Shown here: piece by piece, positions 59,901-64,000 of the stretch
How positions within the stretch are numbered: the stretch's first letter is position 1
Layout of the letters: each line of letters starts with the position of its first letter
NCBI GenBank assembly: GCA_030248295.1
Contig: JASANH010001643.1
Coordinates: 1-64,000, forward strand
Length of the DNA: 64,000 bases
DNA from: Mesodorylaimus sp. YZB2_4
Taxonomy: Eukaryota > Nematoda > Enoplea > Dorylaimida > Dorylaimidae
Direction: 5' to 3'
The notes under the pieces: model-generated
Told to the model about the DNA's origin: nothing
The model's database searches: none
Seen by the model: the letters and a program-made list of their open reading frames with translations, nothing else
Position numbers and translations under genes: made by a program

Positions 59901-61216
59901 ATAATAATCAAAATTCGAATCAAAATCCAAAATCATTTCTTTGAGCCAAGTAAATGCTTGAAGCCATTCTTCCATCTCACAAAGAATAAATGCTTACAAA
60001 AAATGAAAAAGAAGCACATCGAGCCAGTTACTTTTTTGACGATGTTTCGAGTAACATCATTGTCCGGTGAAACCAAAATAATACCACGAAAAAGCGCACA
60101 TGTCGCTCTGCTCGAGAAACTACTTGATGGAAAGAAACGTTGGCCGATTTCTAAAATATACAGTATTTTAAAAAACGCCGAATAAGCGCTAGCACAAGAG
60201 CAACACAGAAGTTTACTCAGATGCTCAACATCCTCGCAGTTTATCAAATTGTTTTTGCAGCCTAAAATTTAGGAATATTTTATTGTAGTTGCACCAAAAT
60301 GGAAGAAAAAACTACGTACGTGTGCAAGACTCCTCCAACACTTTCGAAATGGCACGAGACTGATCCTTGAAGTCAAACAGCAAACTTCGCAGCGATGCCA
60401 AGCCTTTAGCCAGACTAGATTTGTTATTCTAAAACATATTTACTCTAAAAAAGACTTGACTGAATCAGAGCAGCTTCAACTTACGAGTTCATGGACTACA
60501 TTCACTAATTGCGATATATCGTTTTTAGTCCCGAACTTAAATTCCAGTTGAGTCAGGTTCGTGACAGCATTCAAAATGTCTTTCAGATCTTGCACTGCTT
60601 TAGGGTTGCTAAGAACGCTGCTCACGAACTGACTGAGATCGTGTAAACTGAAAATACAAAATCCAGAGAAAGTCCGCTCAAAATATTGTCCCTACCTCGA
60701 AAATCCTGGATCGTTTGCGTGTCCAATATTTTGATCATCGATCGGTTCTTTTTTGCAGGGACTATTGTACGTCGTAAATAATGATTCCCAAAAAGGAATA
60801 AAACCAGCACTTGGCAACGCCTTTGCGTAATGATAGCCTAGAACTCAAAGTTTGTTAATATTCGACCATAAAGATGTCTATTCAGACTTACATCCATCAA
60901 ATGCTGACTGGCCGTCGTCCGGGGTACGCAATTCGAAAATTTCAGTCGCTAATTGATCCCTTTTTTCTGGTGCTGGAGTTCTGTATCGTCCACGATATTC
61001 GGCCTCTTCATCCGGATGCGTACTTGCGTAATACAATATCAAGAAATAAAACACTGGCAAAATTATATCTGCTGCTAACCACGCCTACAAAAGTTACGGC
61101 ATACTTTTCGTTTATAAAAAGAAAACGAAGAAATCATCAAACGATCTTACTTTTTGCCGAGAGCGAATAAGAAAATTTTTCCACAGCAACACGCCAAGCT
61201 GCCGACAGGAACCCAT
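50955..61216 (-). CDS. ABCA-type full ABC transporter, 2106 residues
   Basis: 44 exons; total 6321 nt, divisible by 3, phases agree. First 61151-61216 (ATG at 61216, [14 protein letters not shown]), last 50955-51252. Layout: first membrane segment in exons 1-2; large extracellular loop in exons 2-10 (60892 to 59097); membrane cluster in exons 11-17 (59042 to 57350); NBD1 in 57292-56110 ([33 protein letters not shown]); linker; second half from 55258 ([18 protein letters not shown]) with a second loop and membrane cluster to 52645; NBD2 in 52593-51393 ([31 protein letters not shown]); C-terminal domain. Both Walker motifs and signatures are intact. ABCA proteins move lipids across membranes; nematode members include CED-7. 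Which subfamily this is I cannot say. Exon 8 end (59608) is the least certain junction. Confidence 0.93.
56308..56326 (-). other. 19-nt microexon of the ABCA gene
   Basis: Between exons 56382-56519 and 56110-56251. It codes only GRTIILS around the NBD1 Walker B/H-loop region, directly before STHHMDEAD. Leaving it out breaks the frame, since 19 nt is not a multiple of 3. Both splice sites are canonical (TTTCAG before, GTGAGT after). Confidence 0.85.
57590..58040 (-). mobile_element. tRNA-derived SINE, family B, inside an ABCA intron
   Basis: On the minus strand: GCCGCGGTGGCTCAGTTGGTTAAGG (A box) near 58030, then GACTGGGAGGCCGCAC, CGACTGAGGGCGGCAG, CACACCTGGCTCTGGGAGAC, CACCGGGTAGCGTCAAGTGG and further body to about 57590. 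It lies wholly in the intron between exons 58081-58148 and 57350-57451, same orientation as the gene. Collinear with the decayed copy at 12690-13085. Confidence 0.8.
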
Positions 61217-62064
61217 TTTGGTCGAAAATTCCTACTTTGCTCCCTCTTGCGTAGAGATTTCTTTTAAAATAACATTTTCACAACTTCGGAAAAAAAGTCG
61301 CCAAACCTTTCGGAAACCAATTTATCTTTCGTTTTCTCAAGACTCGACCGCACGTTGCGAGTGTAAAGTGAAAATGAAAAGGTCTGGACTGGATTTGAAA
61401 TACATACCTACAGATCGCCGGTAGGCATGTTAGTAATAAGCGTGGGAAATTCAAATAAAAGGTTCGAGCACTTTGGAGTTGCTTTCACTTGTGAGGATCG
61501 TGGAACATCTCCGTGAAGATCCGTTCAGCGAATGAAATAGGATCGATAAAGAAGCAGGAACTCTGTAGGTTTACAGCTCTCTTGGAATTCCCCTGCCTCG
61601 ACCCGATTTAGAGGGCTTACTCTACCATTAGACAGTGCATGCAAGGAGCTGAATTACATTGTGTTGGGTGAATGGGAGAGACAGGCTTAGCACGTTCCTG
61701 ATGTTGACCTGAGGCTTTACCGCACTATCGCACGACAGGCAGCCAGGTGAGGCACATGGGGACATCCAAAAATAAATCCATCCAAAAGGATGGGTTTTAG
61801 AATCGCAAGGCAGTGTCCACTCGTGTCCGCGCCGAAATTTCAGAGGGACATTATGATCAATTGAAAAACACGCAATGCAGACGCTATCATGGATGAATAC
61901 AGATAAAAGCCGATTTCAAAGATTCCAAAATGGGAAAAGAGCCGCAATTTGAATAAACAGAATTTTAAAAAATGACAAACAAAAAAAGTGAAAAGTGAAA
62001 GCTCCAAAAAGAGAACGCGAGAAGATAGTACACTAAAGAAATCAGGAAACTATAAAACCACTGA
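61217..62064. other. Intergenic between CHK1 3' end and ABCA start
   Basis: 848 bp between two same-strand genes. A-rich near 61950-62030. Should hold the CHK1 3' UTR and the ABCA promoter. No specific element recognised. Confidence 0.5.
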
Positions 62065-64000
62065 CTACTTGTTGGTCATCACGGCAGAACTGGCCCAAGC
62101 ACTGATGCCGTGGGTATCAATAATTTCGGCCATAAGATGACGAATACGGACAAACGTTCGCTTAAATTCCAACCCATCGCCCTTAAATAGAAGACATAGT
62201 TGAAGTCAAGTACAACTGCACCCCTTCTCCAATGCGCATTCGGAACAGGTGCTTTAAAAAAGACCCTGACAGATCTGAAGCAGAAACTAGGGCCTCGATA
62301 GTGCAAGCAGTTAGTACATCAGATGCGTAATCTGCAGACCAGGGTTCGATTCCCAGCTAGGATTTCCCTTTTTTCTATTGCTTCTGTATCAAAAAATGTA
62401 TACGCCTCAGCAGCGGCTACGCGAGAATGGATCATGATAGCCCAGATGGAAGCACCCTCCAATAGAATAGGGGTCAGGAGAACAGAAACAGGGGCCCAGA
62501 TGGTGTGAGTGGTTATCACCCTGCACGCGCAATATACTGGCCAGGGTTCGATTCCCAGCAGTGGTACCTCTTTGTCCTTTTCTCCCGCATCAAACAATCT
62601 ATAAAAACGTTTGATACCAAACTACCGAGTATGCCCAACTCGTAGCTTGGTTATCAAGCACACCCCTCAGGACCATGCTCACCTTTGATAAACGGAAATC
62701 CAGCAGCGTTTTTCCATTCATACCGTAAGCAATGGTCTTGAATATCAATGGCATACGTCTGCAATCCATCGTCGTTATGGTCAATTCAACTGGCGTAGAT
62801 TGTTTGACTGAAAATTTGAGTGTTGAGTGGCAAACTGTTTCCACTTCCAACAAAGCGAGATCGACTGCCATCGGAACAACAAATCGAGTCATTCGGCGAA
62901 CCAGTTTTTGGAGCATATTCTGCAAAAGGACTTTTTTTGCAAAATTTAAATAAATATGATTTGCTCTGCTTACCTGTTGAGACTGCTGACTGGGTTGACT
63001 TTGAGTGCCAATAAGCAGGTTCTCCAGCACTGCCGGCTGTGAAAAGCTGAAAACTCCAATACTGGCATCAGCGCTGGTAAGGGGTTCTCGTAACTCGTTT
63101 TTAGTTGTAGTCCTGCCGAGTCCGCTGCTGCTAGAATTCGCTCCTTGTAGAGCTCCAACACGACTCTGCGCCAAAATAGACTCTGGTTGAGAAAAATGAG
63201 TGATTTCGTTCTTATCCGTATTGAAACATAACCGTTTCGCAAATGGAACAAGAGTCGGAGGAGTAGCCGCTAAAAGAAAGCACGTCATATTTATACGCGA
63301 CAGATGATTACTGTGGAAGTAAAACGAAGGAAAGAAACAGAAGACTTACATTTTTTGCTAAAATCTTTGGCGAACCATTGATGAGCCTTGATTCGATCGA
63401 TCGTAGCCCTGTTTTCCGGTTGAAAATGCAAAATACATCGAAGTAAAGCTAGAATGCAAAACTATTTTGAAAATCGAAGATCATTTCAATTTAGTGCTAA
63501 CTTACACAACGCAACATTTTGCATTTTTGACCACGGTGGTTCCCGCCATGAACGACATTCCTTCCAGTCCACGTAACTATCGCAACTCGGCGAAGGCGAA
63601 TCCCAGGGCAGTTCACCGGTAAGTAAAGCGACCAACACCACACCACAACTCCATATATCGGCTGGGGTGGCATCGTATTCTCCTTGAAGAACTTCGGGGG
63701 CGACATAAACTAATGTTCCACATCGTTTGTTCAATTTGCGTTCTACACCTTTGTGGCGAAAAACAGTCGCTAGCCCGAAGTCACTGATTTTAAGCACATC
63801 TAAAATTTAAAAGGGATAAGAAACAGCGGAAAAAATCAGCCAATAGTTTTACCATTCTCCGTCAATAGCAGGTTCTCCGGCTTGATATCTCGATGAGCCA
63901 CGCCAATGCCGTGTAAGTACTCCTAGAATGTACGTCAAAGTAACAGACGTTGTAAGGACACCATAGTTTACTTACAATCCCGCAGATCAGCTGACGGAAA
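62065..64000 (-). CDS. CHEK1: Checkpoint kinase CHK1, 3' part (runs off the right edge)
   Basis: Exons: beyond 64000 to 63976, 63853-63922, 63506-63799, 63350-63448, 62974-63269, 62683-62919, 62065-62181 (TAG at 62067-62065). Seen: [11 protein letters not shown] catalytic loop, DFGLATVFR (DFG), [37 protein letters not shown], all CHK1-specific in wording. The regulatory middle has clustered SQ motifs ([30 protein letters not shown]), probable ATR sites. The C-terminal KA1-like domain has LVRRMTRF and [19 protein letters not shown]1 is activated by ATR on stalled replication and blocks CDC25. The N-lobe lies outside the window. Nothing broken in what is visible. Confidence 0.94.
62280..62600 (+). 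mobile_element. Tandem pair of tRNA-like SINE units in the last CHK1 intron
   Basis: Two units about 205 bp apart each contain ACTGGCC/GCAGACC then AGGGTTCGATTCCCAGC (B box, at about 62335 and 62540) followed by a pyrimidine-rich tail and GCATCAAA/GTATCAAA. Neither folds as a functional tRNA (acceptor arms do not pair). They lie antisense to CHK1 in the 501-bp intron 62182-62682. Confidence 0.6.

Noticed and set aside
62285..62360. Functional tRNA gene
   Set aside because: A and B boxes are present, but acceptor-stem ends do not pair and the following tail is shared with a second copy 205 bp away, so it is a SINE.

Overview
This is intron-rich animal nuclear DNA. I read almost every gene from spliced exons (GT-AG introns, mostly 45-110 bp) and checked that intron phases and total coding lengths agree. 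The organism is most likely a nematode. The reason is a set of short PP1-type phosphatases, a catalytic-domain-only tyrosine phosphatase and a tau-tubulin-kinase-like kinase, all families that are greatly expanded in nematodes and often sperm-expressed. Gene models such as a 44-exon ABCA transporter are more intron-rich than is usual in Caenorhabditis. This placement is inference; no rRNA or mitochondrial marker is present.

Region 1 (1-9.7 kb) is mobile DNA: a Helitron on the minus strand with an intact HUH Rep core. Its reading frame is split by about 5 kb of inserted DNA (about 2102-7142). The insert carries two convergent genes: a KDZ/HMGXB3-like transposase on the plus strand, and on the minus strand an intact 12-exon gene for a 736-residue protein of unknown function ending in a PHD-like finger. 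Region 2 (9.7-19.5 kb) holds tRNA-derived SINEs, a 133-bp foldback MITE, an unrecognised small gene (10981-14186) with a late frameshift, a kinase pseudogene, a broken LINE and a dead mariner flanked by TA.

Region 3 (19.9-33.7 kb), minus strand: RFC4 (replication factor C subunit), then 492 bp further along a 19-exon gene for a 1531-residue coiled-coil protein with one FN3 domain. Region 4 (33.7-50 kb), minus strand: an intact PP1-like phosphatase, an ANKS1-type adaptor (ankyrin repeats, two SAM domains, PTB), a PP1 pseudogene and a tyrosine phosphatase. Region 5 (51-64 kb), minus strand: a full ABCA-type transporter (2106 residues) and the 3' part of the checkpoint kinase gene CHK1, which runs off the right edge.

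Every recognised host gene from 14.8 kb to the right edge lies on the minus strand. RFC4 and CHK1 are replication/checkpoint genes. The phosphatases and kinase pseudogene look like a separate, probably germline, set. The most novel content is the two-gene element inside the Helitron and its 736-residue protein.
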